Positions 16,234 through 24,393 of a stretch of 64,000 bases of DNA are shown piece by piece. Where the stretch lies: assembly GCF_016735695.1 (NCBI RefSeq), contig NZ_JAERQD010000021.1:52369-116368 (forward strand), in the 5' to 3' direction. The stretch comes from Microvirga zambiensis WSM3693. GTDB lineage: Bacteria > Pseudomonadota > Alphaproteobacteria > Rhizobiales > Beijerinckiaceae. The notes under the pieces were generated by a model, which was not told where the DNA came from, ran no database searches, and worked only from the letters and a program-made list of their open reading frames with translations. Each line of letters begins with the position of its first letter. Positions within the stretch are counted from its first letter, which is position 1. The position numbers were made by a program, and so were the translations under genes.

Positions 16234-17439
16234 TTAGGGCTGTAACCGCAGCCTGTAGAGGCTTCCAAGGATGGGAGCCGCCCACCTGCACAGTCCTCTA
16301 AGAACTGGATGCCGTAGGAGAGTTGTATGGAGCTTATAATATAGTCTCGGGGGCAGGTGAGGCATCAGACGAGAGCGTCGGTTCAGCAACAGCGTGAAAA
16401 ACTCCGGCGCATCGAAACTGATATAGCGCGGAAGGCTCTCAAACCATTGCGCACTGAGACGCGCCTCCCGCCCTGGATATGTTAGTGCGCGCTGCCGCTC
16501 GATCTCATACACCTTGAGCGCCGCGTGAACATCCTGCTGGTCGCCTACTGCGTTAGTAAGTGCAATAGCGTCCTCGATTGCGAGACGCGTCCCCGAGCCA
16601 ATTGCGAAGTGGGTAGTGTGCGCGGCATCCCCAATCAGAACGATGTTGTCGATGTGCCATGTCCCGTTGACCAGGGTGCGGAAGCTGAGCCAGGGCAGTT
16701 TATTGCCTTTACTGGTATTGGTCATCAGTTGATGGCCGTCGAGATGCTGCTCAAAGAGTTTCTCGAGGAGCCTGAGACTGTCGCTTGCATTCATCGTGTC
16801 AAAACCAAGTCTCTCCCACGTCTCTGGGGCGCACTCGACAATAAATGTGCTCATATCCTTCTTGTAGGCGTAAGCGTGAAACCAGATCCATCCAGCCTTA
16901 GTTGGCACGAAGCCGAACGTGAAAGCCGCGAAGACCTGTGTCGTTCCCAGCCAGACATACTTGTTGCGACCAACATTGACTTGCATCTTGAATTGATCGG
17001 CATGACGTTGCCGCAACTGGCTCCCGACCCCTTCGGCGGCAACGATCAGATCAGCATGGGGCAGCTGGTTGATGTCCGCGATTTCGCGCTCAAATTGAAT
17101 TCTTACCCCTAGCTCTGTCGCCCGTTTGGTCAGGATAGCCATAAGCTGCCGACGGCAAATGCCATAGCCACCGCCCTCGTTGTGGACTCGCTGTTTTCCC
17201 TTTACGTCCACGACCTGACCAGTCCAGTAGAAAGAGTGCTCGACAATCTCACGCGCGCTTTGGGGATCGTTGCTGTTCAAGCTGTTGAGCAAATCGTCCC
17301 AGAACACGACACCCCATCCATGGGTGGTCCCGGAAGGGTTCCGTTCGAAGATTGTGATGTCGTTCTCCGCATCACGCAGCTTCATCATGATTGCGAAGTA
17401 CAGACCGGCTGGGCCTGCGCCAACACATGCGATTTTCAC
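16234..17439 (-). CDS. FAD-dependent aromatic monooxygenase
   Basis: This 401-residue flavoprotein belongs to the PHBH-type fold. The N-terminal dinucleotide site is GAGPAGLY (residues 7-14). The second FAD motif is IVLIGDAAHTTHFAIGSGTR at about 270-290. Its N-terminal pattern (NPSGTTHGWGVVFWDDLL) resembles salicylyl-CoA 5-hydroxylase, anthraniloyl-CoA monooxygenase and VioD-like hydroxylases, so an activated aromatic or tryptophan-like substrate is likely. The gene is visibly A+T-richer than the core genes. It lies 52 bp downstream of the acetyltransferase gene on the same strand, suggesting an operon. Confidence 0.83.
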   Translation of the reverse strand: MKIACVGAGPAGLYFAIMMKLRDAENDITIFERNPSGTTHGWGVVFWDDLLNSLNSNDPQSAREIVEHSFYWTGQVVDVKGKQRVHNEGGGYGICRRQLMAILTKRATELGVRIQFEREIADINQLPHADLIVAAEGVGSQLRQRHADQFKMQVNVGRNKYVWLGTTQVFAAFTFGFVPTKAGWIWFHAYAYKKDMSTFIVECAPETWERLGFDTMNASDSLRLLEKLFEQHLDGHQLMTNTSKGNKLPWLSFRTLVNGTWHIDNIVLIGDAAHTTHFAIGSGTRLAIEDAIALTNAVGDQQDVHAALKVYEIERQRALTYPGREARLSAQWFESLPRYISFDAPEFFTLLLNRRSRLMPHLPPRLYYKLHTTLLRHPVLRGLCRWAAPILGSLYRLRLQP

Positions 17440-17491
17440 TGGGTACTCCCCGCTTCAATCATCATAGAAGCACAGTCCTCATCGACTGTGG

Positions 17492-18805
17492 TCAATCAGC
17501 CAAACTTGGCCACCGAGGCTTGGAAAATCTCCTGAGTTCGAACCGACGATAGATCTGCTTCACCGCTTCCGGAATTCGCGGCACTACATGATTATGATAT
17601 ATGGCTATCGCTGCAATATGTGGAAGGTGAAACGCTAACGGCAGGACATTGCAGCGCACCAAGTGCGCATCGGTGTATTTGTCAGGGGTCATGTGCCAGA
17701 GGCGACACTGATGCGCTTCGCTCATAGGACTAAGCTCAGCAAGATCGCGACAGGAAAATGCTTCTTTGATAACCTCTTCTGTCAAAAGATGTCCCGGCGA
17801 ACACTCAGCAAAATCCTCATCATAAGCGTATTTGTGTAGGATCAGCGCCTCCCTACACCGAACCCCAAGCTGTCCAGCGATGAGCCGACTGCCAACTCGA
17901 ATTCCATGCCATTCCAACCGGCCTTGGTTCGCGAAATTTCTGACTAGCGTCGTGTAAAAGGCGACCAGCTTGGGATCATTAAGAATGGCGGTACCCATGC
18001 GGCCTTTCCAGCCGGAGGCTTCGAGCGCCAGAAACTCGGCAAGAAAGTTCTCGCCAGCCCTTGATCCTTTCCTCATGTCCACCGAGACGGCGCCCCGTTT
18101 CTCAAGCCTTCTGCGGCGCCGCCTTAGGTTCTGGCGCATCTTACCGAGACTGACCCAGTAACTGCTAGAGTCCCCTCGCACATCGAGAAACGAATACCGA
18201 CGGCATGGGCCGCTACGCACGATATACCCACTGGCTCCGTCCCGCAGGGCGCGCCATACAGGAGAATTATGCCGCACAGCCCTGAGATAGAGGCCCAAGT
18301 GATTGGGCACCTCACGGGCTATCTCGGCCAGCAGTGCCTTGAGCGCCACTGCAGCGCAACCGGGCGCCAGCGCGATGTCACCACTGTTGTCCATCCGCTC
18401 ATCAGATGGAGTCCGCAACTGAGGCGAGCGATGGCCCAGGAGCGCGTGCGGTGTCACGATGACAGGCAGGACTCCGACAAGCCTGTCCCCAGCATAGGCA
18501 AAGCTGCAGAACCAGTTCTCGTTTGGCTTCAGCTGATGACGAAGAAAGGCGTCAACCCAGCCCGGCAGCAGAGTCCAACCGTTTTGGGGAGACTCCCAGG
18601 CGAGACGATCCCAAGCGAGGACGTGTGGAGCGAGAGCATCGAAATCGCGAACTGTTGTTGTTCTTATGCTCTGGTGATGGCCGCAGAAGGTTGGATCACT
18701 TAATTTGTCATCCGTCCCTGTTGATCCTGGCAAGGTTAAGTTTTTTTTCCGAAGAGTATTGTTTTGCATCAGCTCACTCGGATACAGATAAAAAATCGTC
18801 ATCAA
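17492..18805 (-). CDS. GNAT acetyltransferase, CelD/BcsL (Acetyltransf_6) type
   Basis: This 437-residue protein has the CelD-type arrangement: an N-terminal alpha/beta region (FDALAPHVLAWDRLAWESPQ), a basic segment SLGKMRQNLRRRRRRLEK, then FLALEASGWKGR and FYTTLVRNFANQGRLEW of the GNAT core. Proteins of this class N-acylate sugars or amines and are common in polysaccharide and lipid pathways. The start could be 18805 or ATG 18769. It precedes the flavin monooxygenase on the same strand. A 14-bp perfect palindrome lies 72 bp upstream. Composition points to horizontal acquisition. Confidence 0.82.
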   Translation of the reverse strand: MMTIFYLYPSELMQNNTLRKKNLTLPGSTGTDDKLSDPTFCGHHQSIRTTTVRDFDALAPHVLAWDRLAWESPQNGWTLLPGWVDAFLRHQLKPNENWFCSFAYAGDRLVGVLPVIVTPHALLGHRSPQLRTPSDERMDNSGDIALAPGCAAVALKALLAEIAREVPNHLGLYLRAVRHNSPVWRALRDGASGYIVRSGPCRRYSFLDVRGDSSSYWVSLGKMRQNLRRRRRRLEKRGAVSVDMRKGSRAGENFLAEFLALEASGWKGRMGTAILNDPKLVAFYTTLVRNFANQGRLEWHGIRVGSRLIAGQLGVRCREALILHKYAYDEDFAECSPGHLLTEEVIKEAFSCRDLAELSPMSEAHQCRLWHMTPDKYTDAHLVRCNVLPLAFHLPHIAAIAIYHNHVVPRIPEAVKQIYRRFELRRFSKPRWPSLAD

Positions 18806-18876
18806 AACGGATCCGACAGATGATCCGCATCCCCTAATAGTTTCAGATCAAAGGAATTCTGGTTTTTTCGCAATAT

Positions 18877-18909
18877 ACCTTTGTGAGTAGAAGCGCTACT
18901 CACAAAGGT
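18877..18909. promoter_or_regulatory. 14-bp perfect inverted repeat upstream of the acetyltransferase gene
   Basis: ACCTTTGTGAGTAG and CTACTCACAAAGGT are exact complements around AAGCG. The surrounding sequence is A+T-rich. Its place 72 bp upstream of the acetyltransferase/flavoprotein pair fits a regulator operator; a stem-loop in RNA is the alternative. Confidence 0.6.
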
Positions 18910-19079
18910 TACATTTTAACTTATGTTTTTGAGACGATGTCATGTAACTTATTTCTGTTCCAGAAACCTGTTACGGATTGCTCCTGCACCTACCGCATCG
19001 GCGCGGTTTCAATCAGCTGCCAGCTCACGTCTCCCTCCTTCATTCAGAGTCGAGGAAGACGCGGGAGGCCATCAGATGT

Positions 19080-19445
19080 TCAAAATGCGCCCTTCCCATC
19101 GGCATATCGCTTAGCCTCGGATCTCAAGCGCATTTCAGCTTTCACCGCTTTGAGCTGAGTATCGACAGCCTTTCTCTCCTCGCTCAGGCGATCGAACTCC
19201 GCTTGCAGCTCGGCGTCTGTCAGTCCTGCCAGGGAGGGCAGCCTCGCCTTCCGACGGGCTCCTCGTGTCAGTTCGCGCATCGATGCCAGGACCCTTGGAC
19301 CGATATGAGGCAGCTGGAGCCAATGGGTATCCGGCAGGCTGGCGACCTCCCGGATGGACGGGTGCCGACCCCCGAACTCTTGCAGGATTGTCTGTCGGAT
19401 ATGAACAGGAAGCTCTTCAAGTGGAAAGGGGTCATCAAGCTGCAA
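19080..19445 (-). CDS. helix-hairpin-helix-like small protein
   Basis: This is a 121-residue protein with TTG as the likely start: AAGGA lies about 6 nt upstream and no ATG is available. Residues of about 30-60 (IREVASLPDTHWLQLPHIGP) look like the helix-hairpin-helix of the RNA polymerase alpha C-terminal domain. The C-terminal half is a coiled coil (ELQAEFDRLSEERKAVDTQL). It could bind DNA or RNA polymerase. No named family was recognised. Confidence 0.6.
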   Translation of the reverse strand: MQLDDPFPLEELPVHIRQTILQEFGGRHPSIREVASLPDTHWLQLPHIGPRVLASMRELTRGARRKARLPSLAGLTDAELQAEFDRLSEERKAVDTQLKAVKAEMRLRSEAKRYADGKGAF

Positions 19446-19704
19446 GGGTTATCCTTGGGTCCTGGGATCGGAGGACAAGGATGCTGTTGAACAGTAAGAT
19501 GAGTAAGCGCGATTTCGGGGGACGACGGAAGGGACGTGTTCCTCTGAAGAGCAGTGCACCACGTCTGACGAGAAGTGCGCTCTGTTACGCCTAGCCGCGG
19601 CATTACGGCCTAGATCAGGTAAGCACTTACTTCTATAATGCGGCTCTACATTTTCTCCACAACGGTTCCCGCTCCGCCGCTGCGCCGCTGCGCCCGAGAC
19701 TGCG

Positions 19705-19995
19705 ATGGCCAATGGTGCCGAAAGGAGCGCAATCGTGAAGTTGACCCAGGAAGAGCAGCGAGCGTTGGATAGCGCAAGAGCACTTGCGCGTCAGCGGGTC
19801 GCCGAGGAGCGCACCGACGGCAAGCCGTGGGAGCGGCTTCAAGAGCGGGGCGATGGTCTCAAACCTTGGGGAACGGGCACCTCGTGCAAGCAACCCGGAA
19901 TTGAGTTCCTCAATCACGGGCAGCCAGGCGTGCGCCTGACCCCCGCTCAAGGAAGTTTGAATTGCGGCAGGGGACGAAAGCTACGCGGAACATGA
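19705..19995 (+). CDS. possible small hypothetical protein
   Basis: This is a 96-codon frame beginning MANGAERSAIVKLTQEEQRA. The first half is charged and helical, like a real protein; the second half is Gly-rich. GTG 19735 preceded by AAGGAG could be the true start. No family was recognised, and a minus-strand frame overlaps it, so the call is weak. Confidence 0.36.
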   Translation: MANGAERSAIVKLTQEEQRALDSARALARQRVAEERTDGKPWERLQERGDGLKPWGTGTSCKQPGIEFLNHGQPGVRLTPAQGSLNCGRGRKLRGT

Positions 19996-20086
19996 TATTT
20001 AGAACAAAGATAGAACCTCAAGGGACTTGCCATGTTTGAACGACAGGATCTTCAGTTCCAGGTGAGCGAGAGTTTGGGATTGCGCC

Positions 20087-20527
20087 ATGTCGTCTCCCGA
20101 TCCACGTAAGAACGCCCAGAATACGCGCGGCAAACCCTTCGAGCCCGGCAACTCCGGGCGCCCGAGAGGCTCCCGCAACAAGGCAACACTGGCCCTGGAG
20201 GCGCTGCTCGATGGCGAAGCTGAAGCCCTGACGCGCAAGGCTGTCGAGATGGCGCTCGGTGGCGATACGACGGCAATGCGGCTCGTGATGGATCGGATCC
20301 TGCCGCCTCGGAAGGATCGGCCCGTGACATTCGCTCTGCCAAAACTCGAGACGCCCGCCGATGCGGTGAAAGCATCCGCTGCTCTTGTTGAGGCCGTCGC
20401 ATCGGGCGACCTCACGCCCTCGGAGGCAGAGGACCTGTCCCGGCTCGTGGACCGCTATGTCCGCGCTGTCGAAACCACCGACATTCTGGAACGGCTTGAA
20501 AGCCTCGAAGGAGAACGATTGAAATGA
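20087..20527 (+). CDS. DUF5681 domain protein
   Basis: This 146-residue protein has the DUF5681 signature at its N-terminus: GKPFEPGNSGRPRGSRNKAT (about residues 15-34). A helical region follows that includes LEALLDGEAEALTRKAVEMA. DUF5681 proteins are common on mobile regions of Alphaproteobacteria and are suspected to bind nucleic acid because of the basic motif; function is unproven. Its stop overlaps the start of the next gene by 4 nt, which implies coupled translation. Confidence 0.84.
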   Translation: MSSPDPRKNAQNTRGKPFEPGNSGRPRGSRNKATLALEALLDGEAEALTRKAVEMALGGDTTAMRLVMDRILPPRKDRPVTFALPKLETPADAVKASAALVEAVASGDLTPSEAEDLSRLVDRYVRAVETTDILERLESLEGERLK

Positions 20528-20763
20528 GTCGCACTTTGAAGACACGGACCCGCCGCTTGGAGCAGGCATCGACTTCCGGTCAGGAGACTCGGTGCTTTCC
20601 TATCATCCGCGCGACCGACAAAGCTGACGCCGATCGGCAGATGGAGGCCCTCGTTGCGTCGGGTGCACTCGACGGCTGGAACGAGCGCTCGCTCCCGATC
20701 GTGCGGGTGATCGCTCCGATTGTGAAGGTGGACGCCAACGGGGTGCCGGATGTGGCCCGATGA
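20524..20763 (+). CDS. small hypothetical protein coupled to DUF5681 gene
   Basis: This 79-residue protein overlaps the previous gene through ATGA. It contains the motif ADADRQMEALVASGALDGWN. A degenerate relative of that motif occurs at about 28010-28080 in this island. The C-terminal third is Val/Ile-rich (LPIVRVIAPIVKVD). Function is unknown. The pairing with a DUF5681 protein suggests they act together. Confidence 0.68.
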   Translation: MSRTLKTRTRRLEQASTSGQETRCFPIIRATDKADADRQMEALVASGALDGWNERSLPIVRVIAPIVKVDANGVPDVAR

Positions 20764-21104
20764 CTAGTGCGCCGCCCGCGTAGACAAGCGGCCCTAGAGC
20801 CTTGGTAGGAAGCGAAGCTATCCGCACTCTTATCCGTAAAGCGATGGGGATTGTTGAAGAACGGATAGATGTGCTCTGCGAGGCCTTCCGCAATGCGAGG
20901 CAAAGGCCTTCTGCATCCCAGCTGTAAGGTAAGCAGGAGCGTCCGAATGGTAATGAACAGCGGACCTTCAGAAACTGCCGGTCTACGCCCTCGATTGACC
21001 CAACACGGACGTTCAACCGCCGTCACTCATAAGATCGATCGGCTGGTGCCGCAGTTCTAAGTCAGAGCACTCCTCCCTAATCCGCCGCTCGGTGCGTCGC
21101 TGCT
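20764..21104. other. gap without a gene
   Basis: Nothing supported. The stretch separates the DUF5681 pair from the convergent four-gene kinase/phosphatase operon and contains only short frames without ribosome binding sites. Confidence 0.45.
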
Positions 21105-21692
21105 TCAGAAGTAATAACTTCCAAACAGGGAACCACCCACAAGCGACAGCATCAGAAAGAAGCTGATGAGCAGGAACATCGCAAGGATCACAAAGCGCAT
21201 CAGGCAACCGCCCAGCGCCGCGCCGACCGGTGGTGCCTCAGGAGTGGTGTAGGTTGCTTCTCGGGACATGCGGCCGGCACGTGAAGCGGCCCGGAGGATC
21301 TCCAGCATTCTTGCCGTACGGATATCGCGCACCGAGGCGCTCTCGTCGCCTGTACCTCGACCATGATCGGGAGATCTCTCCCGCTCCCTGCGGCTCCAGG
21401 GTTTGGCACTGGTTCTCGGGGACGGAGGAGGATCGGTGCGCGGCGGTGCAGCGGACGTGACCGTCGTCCGTGGACGAGGCGGAGCAGCAGGCGAAACGGG
21501 CCTTGCTGCCGGGCGGACCGGATCCCCGAATTTCGCGCCGCATTCCGGACATACGGAGGTGTCGAGCCAGCGCCCGGGCTTGTGGTTCGTGCAGTAGTAG
21601 CGGACCTGCGCCTCGTGACAGGCTTCACATTCGCCAGGTGTCGCCTTCGAAGTACCGCAATTCGGGCAACGCAGGATTACGCCGGTCATCAA
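21105..21692 (-). CDS. zinc-ribbon protein with C-terminal membrane helix
   Basis: This is a 195-residue protein. Cys residues at 9, 12, 22, 25, 34, 48 and 51 (CPNC, CEAC, CPEC) form one or two zinc ribbons. A Pro/Arg/Ser-rich linker follows (about 58-125). The C-terminus is a strong transmembrane helix (FVILAMFLLISFFLMLSLVG). The ribbon would face the cytoplasm. It is the last gene of the VWA-kinase-phosphatase operon, overlapping the phosphatase gene by 4 nt. It may anchor the complex at the membrane; that is inferred from context. Confidence 0.8.
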   Translation of the reverse strand: MMTGVILRCPNCGTSKATPGECEACHEAQVRYYCTNHKPGRWLDTSVCPECGAKFGDPVRPAARPVSPAAPPRPRTTVTSAAPPRTDPPPSPRTSAKPWSRRERERSPDHGRGTGDESASVRDIRTARMLEILRAASRAGRMSREATYTTPEAPPVGAALGGCLMRFVILAMFLLISFFLMLSLVGGSLFGSYYF

Positions 21693-23065
21693 TGAGGTTC
21701 CTGGCTCGTTTCACTCTCAGGGCTGCCGGGGGCGAGCTCCGGATAGACTTCGCGGATCATGTCGGCAGGAATGTGCAACCGATACACCCGGGGGAGCGTT
21801 CCTTCGACAAATTGCGCCATGGTGGGAACGCGCTCGTAGGGGCCGAAGCTCTCACGGCTCAATCGGCGGGAGAGCGCTACGGTCGTCAGCACCGGATGCG
21901 CCTGATAGGCTGGATAGGCGGCGTATCTCTCTTCCACATGATCGTGGCCGCGCACCATGTGAGTGACCGGCCGTCCCAAACTGGCGCTCAGGGAACAGAA
22001 AGCGGCGAAGTCCTCATGCCCGAACTGGCTTCCCCGCGAAAAGCGGTTCGGGAGCTTCTTGCGGGCTTTCGGATGCGCCCTGGTCCACACGAAATCCGAC
22101 AGGCACATCGGGTCATTCCAATCTCCTGTCTCAGCGAGCCGCGCATGCAGATCCGTCAACGGGAAGCCTCCATGGGCCACCAGGAGACCATCGGGAAAGA
22201 AGAGCGCCCGCGGAGCACGCGCGAACAGGCGCACGGCCACCTTGCCGGCCCGCTCGATCCATTCATGCGCGATATTGGCGTTCAGCAGATCCGCGAAGTC
22301 CGATGGGGTTACGCTCGAGGCAAACCGCACGCCATCATAGAAGAGCGCCTCGTCGTGGTTGCCTGCGATGAGGCACACGTGATCCGGCGCGTCCACGATC
22401 AGCTCAAACACGCGAAGAAGAACTTCGAGCCCGAAACCTTCATCGTCGAAAAGATCGCCGAGAAACACCATCCGGGGCTGGCCCCCGTCGGGTTGCCGTG
22501 GCGGATCGCGCATTGCCGCCAGTGCGGCCTCGAGCGCCAGCAGATCGCCGTGCAGATCACCGATGATCCACAACGGGCTTCCGGTATCCACATCAGAGAT
22601 CTGGATTGCTTTGTCGGCGGGATCGGAGCGGTTCTTGTCGAACAACATGCCGGGTCCGTCGACTTTGTCGAGAAGCGCCTCCATCCGCTCCACCGTCGCT
22701 CGTATGTTCGAGCGGATGGAGGACGGGTTGGCCGCACCGCGGACAGCCATCCAGTCCAGGTTTTCCACCTCCACGATCTGCAAGGGGGGCTGCGCTATAA
22801 CGGAGGTGGGAGCAGTGTCAGAAGGCAGACTGCTCATGTTCTGCGGGAGCTCTTCGCTCACCGGCGGAGGTGCTGCATCGTCTAATTTCGGTTCACCGCC
22901 TACAACGGAAGCATCGGACGCAGGGGATTCTGGCGGTTGTGCAGTATCCGGTGCCGCAGGTTGGTCTCTGGGCACATCCGCCATCGTGGAAGCCGCTTCC
23001 CGCTCCTCCGGCTTCTCGTCAGGAGAGACAGGCTCAGGCGCTTCAGGTCCGCCAGGCCGGCTCAT
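21689..23065 (-). CDS. PPP-family metallophosphoesterase (Ser/Thr phosphatase)
   Basis: This 458-residue protein has a disordered Pro/Ala/Glu-rich N-terminus (about 1-95). A calcineurin-like catalytic domain with the full motif set follows: GDLHGD (169-174), GDLFDD (203-208), GNHDE (235-239), a His in LLVAHGG and VRGHDHV near 398. These residues hold the two-metal centre of PPP phosphatases such as bacteriophage lambda phosphatase and PrpE. It overlaps the kinase gene by 4 nt upstream and the zinc-ribbon gene by 4 nt downstream. Reversal of the neighbouring kinase's phosphorylation is the likely job (inference). Confidence 0.9.
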   Translation of the reverse strand: MSRPGGPEAPEPVSPDEKPEEREAASTMADVPRDQPAAPDTAQPPESPASDASVVGGEPKLDDAAPPPVSEELPQNMSSLPSDTAPTSVIAQPPLQIVEVENLDWMAVRGAANPSSIRSNIRATVERMEALLDKVDGPGMLFDKNRSDPADKAIQISDVDTGSPLWIIGDLHGDLLALEAALAAMRDPPRQPDGGQPRMVFLGDLFDDEGFGLEVLLRVFELIVDAPDHVCLIAGNHDEALFYDGVRFASSVTPSDFADLLNANIAHEWIERAGKVAVRLFARAPRALFFPDGLLVAHGGFPLTDLHARLAETGDWNDPMCLSDFVWTRAHPKARKKLPNRFSRGSQFGHEDFAAFCSLSASLGRPVTHMVRGHDHVEERYAAYPAYQAHPVLTTVALSRRLSRESFGPYERVPTMAQFVEGTLPRVYRLHIPADMIREVYPELAPGSPESETSQEPH

Positions 23066-24363
23066 GTGAGCGCCCGCGCCGTAAGCGGCATCTTGACGAT
23101 GCCTTTGGCCTGGCGTCCGACGGCGATCCGATCTCCTTGCCTGACCGGGCGAGGCGCTGTAAGCGCTGCACCGTTCACGAGGGTTTCATTGGTTGTGCCG
23201 GCCACAGGCGTTATCACCCATTGCCGCCCGGAATGGCGTTCCAGGATACATTGGCGGTTGTCCCAGAACTCGCTGTCCGGCCCGAACTGCCGCACCAGAG
23301 TTTTTCCGAGCTCCGTCCTGACCCCAATCTGGAGTGAGCGTCCATCGGGGCCAAGTAGCTCGATTCTGTCGGACAGGATTAACTCGGCGGCAGCTCGTGG
23401 AGCGCCGTCACCCGCTGTCGAACCTTCTTTGGAGGCAGACGCCCCCGCGCCGCGCCCGCTCAAAACAGCCCGCAGTTCCGCAGCCGCCGGTCTCGCGGTG
23501 GGATCCGGTGCAAGGCAGCGGTGCAGGAAGGAGCTGACTTCGGCATTGCTTGCAGGTGCCGGCATCACCCCGGCCAGTGCCGGAGGTTTGGCGGCATGGC
23601 TCTGTACCAACCTTGCATACTCCGCCTGGTCCTCGACCCAATAGGGATGGTAGCCGGCGAGAAGCTCGTAGAGCATCAGCCCACAAGTGAAGACATCGGA
23701 GGCAAGCCCCGGCACGCCCCCGCGGGTCATGTGCTCGGGCGAGCGGTAGTTGTCGGTGCCGACATAGCCCTGGTGGCCATGCCAGGGTGCGCGGCGGTCA
23801 GCCAGAAGCGAAAAGTCCATGTCGATCAGCTTGAGCTGGTAGCCCGAGCCGATCGTCGGGTCCTCAATGAGATACGCATTCGCCGGCTTGAGATCCGCAT
23901 GGACGATCTTGGATTCGTGGAGCGCCGCCATTCCAGTCATGAAGACCTTGGCCCAGGTGACATGACGGGCCCAGAGGGTAGGGTTGTTGGTGGCGGGCAC
24001 CTTGGTGCGGCGATGTTGCTCCCGTTCCTCATCGAGCATTTGCTGGAGGTCGGCGCCGTTCTCGACGAACTCGAAGGCCTGGAAGTAGCAGGGGCCGCCC
24101 CAGACCTCTTCGAATGCATCCACTTGCCGCACTGCGAACTGAGCCGCCCGCCCGTTCCGGACGCGGGCTCCGAGCTCGTTCTGGTAGGTGATGAATGCCT
24201 CGTACCAAACGACCGTAGGAGCAGGAGACTTGTACTGCTTCAGAAAAACCTTTTCACCAGTCGGCGTCTCGGCTCCATAGGAAATCGCCATCATGCCTGG
24301 TCCGAAGACCTTCGTGATGCGGTACTGCCGGATCTGATCGCCGACCTTCAGCTTCTTGGCCAT
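23062..24363 (-). CDS. Ser/Thr protein kinase with C-terminal FHA-like domain
   Basis: This is a 433-residue protein with a Hanks-type kinase domain at about 10-300. The Gly-rich loop is GPGMMAISYG (21-30) and the ATP-binding Lys is K42 in VFLKQY. The catalytic loop HADLKPAN (155-162) lacks the usual Arg before Asp (non-RD). DMDFS (181-185) stands for DFG, and SPE (208-210) for APE. Residues of about 330-425 resemble an FHA phosphothreonine-binding domain (FWDNRQCILER ... NETLVNG ... GDRIAVGR). No membrane helix is seen. Second gene of the VWA operon, 30 bp after it. Confidence 0.9.
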   Translation of the reverse strand: MAKKLKVGDQIRQYRITKVFGPGMMAISYGAETPTGEKVFLKQYKSPAPTVVWYEAFITYQNELGARVRNGRAAQFAVRQVDAFEEVWGGPCYFQAFEFVENGADLQQMLDEEREQHRRTKVPATNNPTLWARHVTWAKVFMTGMAALHESKIVHADLKPANAYLIEDPTIGSGYQLKLIDMDFSLLADRRAPWHGHQGYVGTDNYRSPEHMTRGGVPGLASDVFTCGLMLYELLAGYHPYWVEDQAEYARLVQSHAAKPPALAGVMPAPASNAEVSSFLHRCLAPDPTARPAAAELRAVLSGRGAGASASKEGSTAGDGAPRAAAELILSDRIELLGPDGRSLQIGVRTELGKTLVRQFGPDSEFWDNRQCILERHSGRQWVITPVAGTTNETLVNGAALTAPRPVRQGDRIAVGRQAKGIVKMPLTARALT

Positions 24364-24393
24364 GGCTTGTGCTCACTGTGACAGGGTAGGTGT

